Part shown: piece by piece, positions 13,661 through 13,685 of the stretch
How positions within the stretch are numbered: position 1 is the first letter of the stretch
How the letters are laid out: each line of letters opens with the position of its first letter
Source of the DNA: CAVRZY01 sp963725415
GTDB lineage: Bacteria; Acidobacteriota; Terriglobia; Bryobacterales; Bryobacteraceae
Reading direction: 5' to 3'
Length of the DNA stretch: 13,685 bases
Assembly: GCA_963725415.1 (NCBI GenBank)
Contig: CAVRZY010000031.1
Span: forward strand, 1-13,685
Made by a program: the position numbers and the translations under genes
Notes under the pieces: generated by a model
Seen by the model: the letters and a program-made list of their open reading frames with translations, nothing else
What the model was told of the DNA's origin: nothing
The model's database searches: none

Positions 13661-13685
13661 GCATCCTGATCAACGAGCAATGCGT
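13657..13685 (+). CDS. Start of an unidentified protein, cut by the window edge
   Basis: An ATG overlaps the stop of DegT 3 as ATGA and opens a frame that runs to the edge, encoding MSILINEQCV. The overlap matches the other junctions of the operon, so a real gene is likely. Ten residues cannot identify it. They resemble the beginning of succinyl-CoA ligase alpha subunits (E. coli SucD starts MSILIDKNTKV), which is suggestive but easily chance. Confidence 0.55.

Overview
The window is GC-rich bacterial DNA (roughly 60-65% G+C by eye) with dense, well-formed genes. No rRNA, tRNA, CRISPR array or insertion sequence is visible. A secreted prolyl oligopeptidase, a CstA/YbdD pair, a GT39-type membrane glycosyltransferase and a long amino-sugar cluster together look like an Acidobacteriota chromosome. 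That placement is inferred from gene content and protein flavour and has not been tested.

Left arm (1-4365), all on the minus strand. A hypothetical single-pass membrane protein (4365-3580) is followed by cstA (3458-1392), ybdD (1395-1219, overlapping cstA by 4 bp) and the N-terminal 400 codons of an exported prolyl oligopeptidase (1200 to beyond the left edge). The last three form a tight operon joining a carbon-starvation transporter, its small partner and a peptidase. This suggests scavenging of peptides or small carboxylates when carbon is short.

Centre (4366-4510) is a short divergent intergenic region. It holds a good sigma70-type promoter for the rightward gene (TCGACA, 17 bp, extended TGTAAT), placed so that the message would have almost no leader.

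Right arm (4511-13685), all on the plus strand. First comes a GT39/ArnT-like membrane glycosyltransferase broken by one missing G in a GGG run at 4799-4801. After a 149-bp gap, a continuous eight-gene run plus a truncated ninth gene follows, with overlaps or very short gaps. The genes are a WbpD/WlbB-like hexapeptide acetyltransferase, a Gfo/Idh/MocA oxidoreductase, a DegT aminotransferase of the C-3 type, a PglD/NeuD-like acetyltransferase, a second DegT aminotransferase (C-4 type motif), a small DPM1-like GT2 glycosyltransferase, an SDR-family NAD-dependent epimerase, a third DegT aminotransferase (C-4 type motif), and the first ten residues of another protein.

Read as pathways, oxidoreductase + DegT1 + WbpD-like acetyltransferase is the classical trio that makes a 3-acetamido nucleotide sugar. 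DegT2 + PglD-like acetyltransferase would make a 4-acylamido sugar, and epimerase + DegT3 a further aminated sugar. The cluster therefore looks like precursor supply for a surface polysaccharide or protein glycan carrying several acylated amino sugars. No obvious 4,6-dehydratase, UDP-sugar 6-dehydrogenase, flippase, polymerase or initiating transferase lies in the window.
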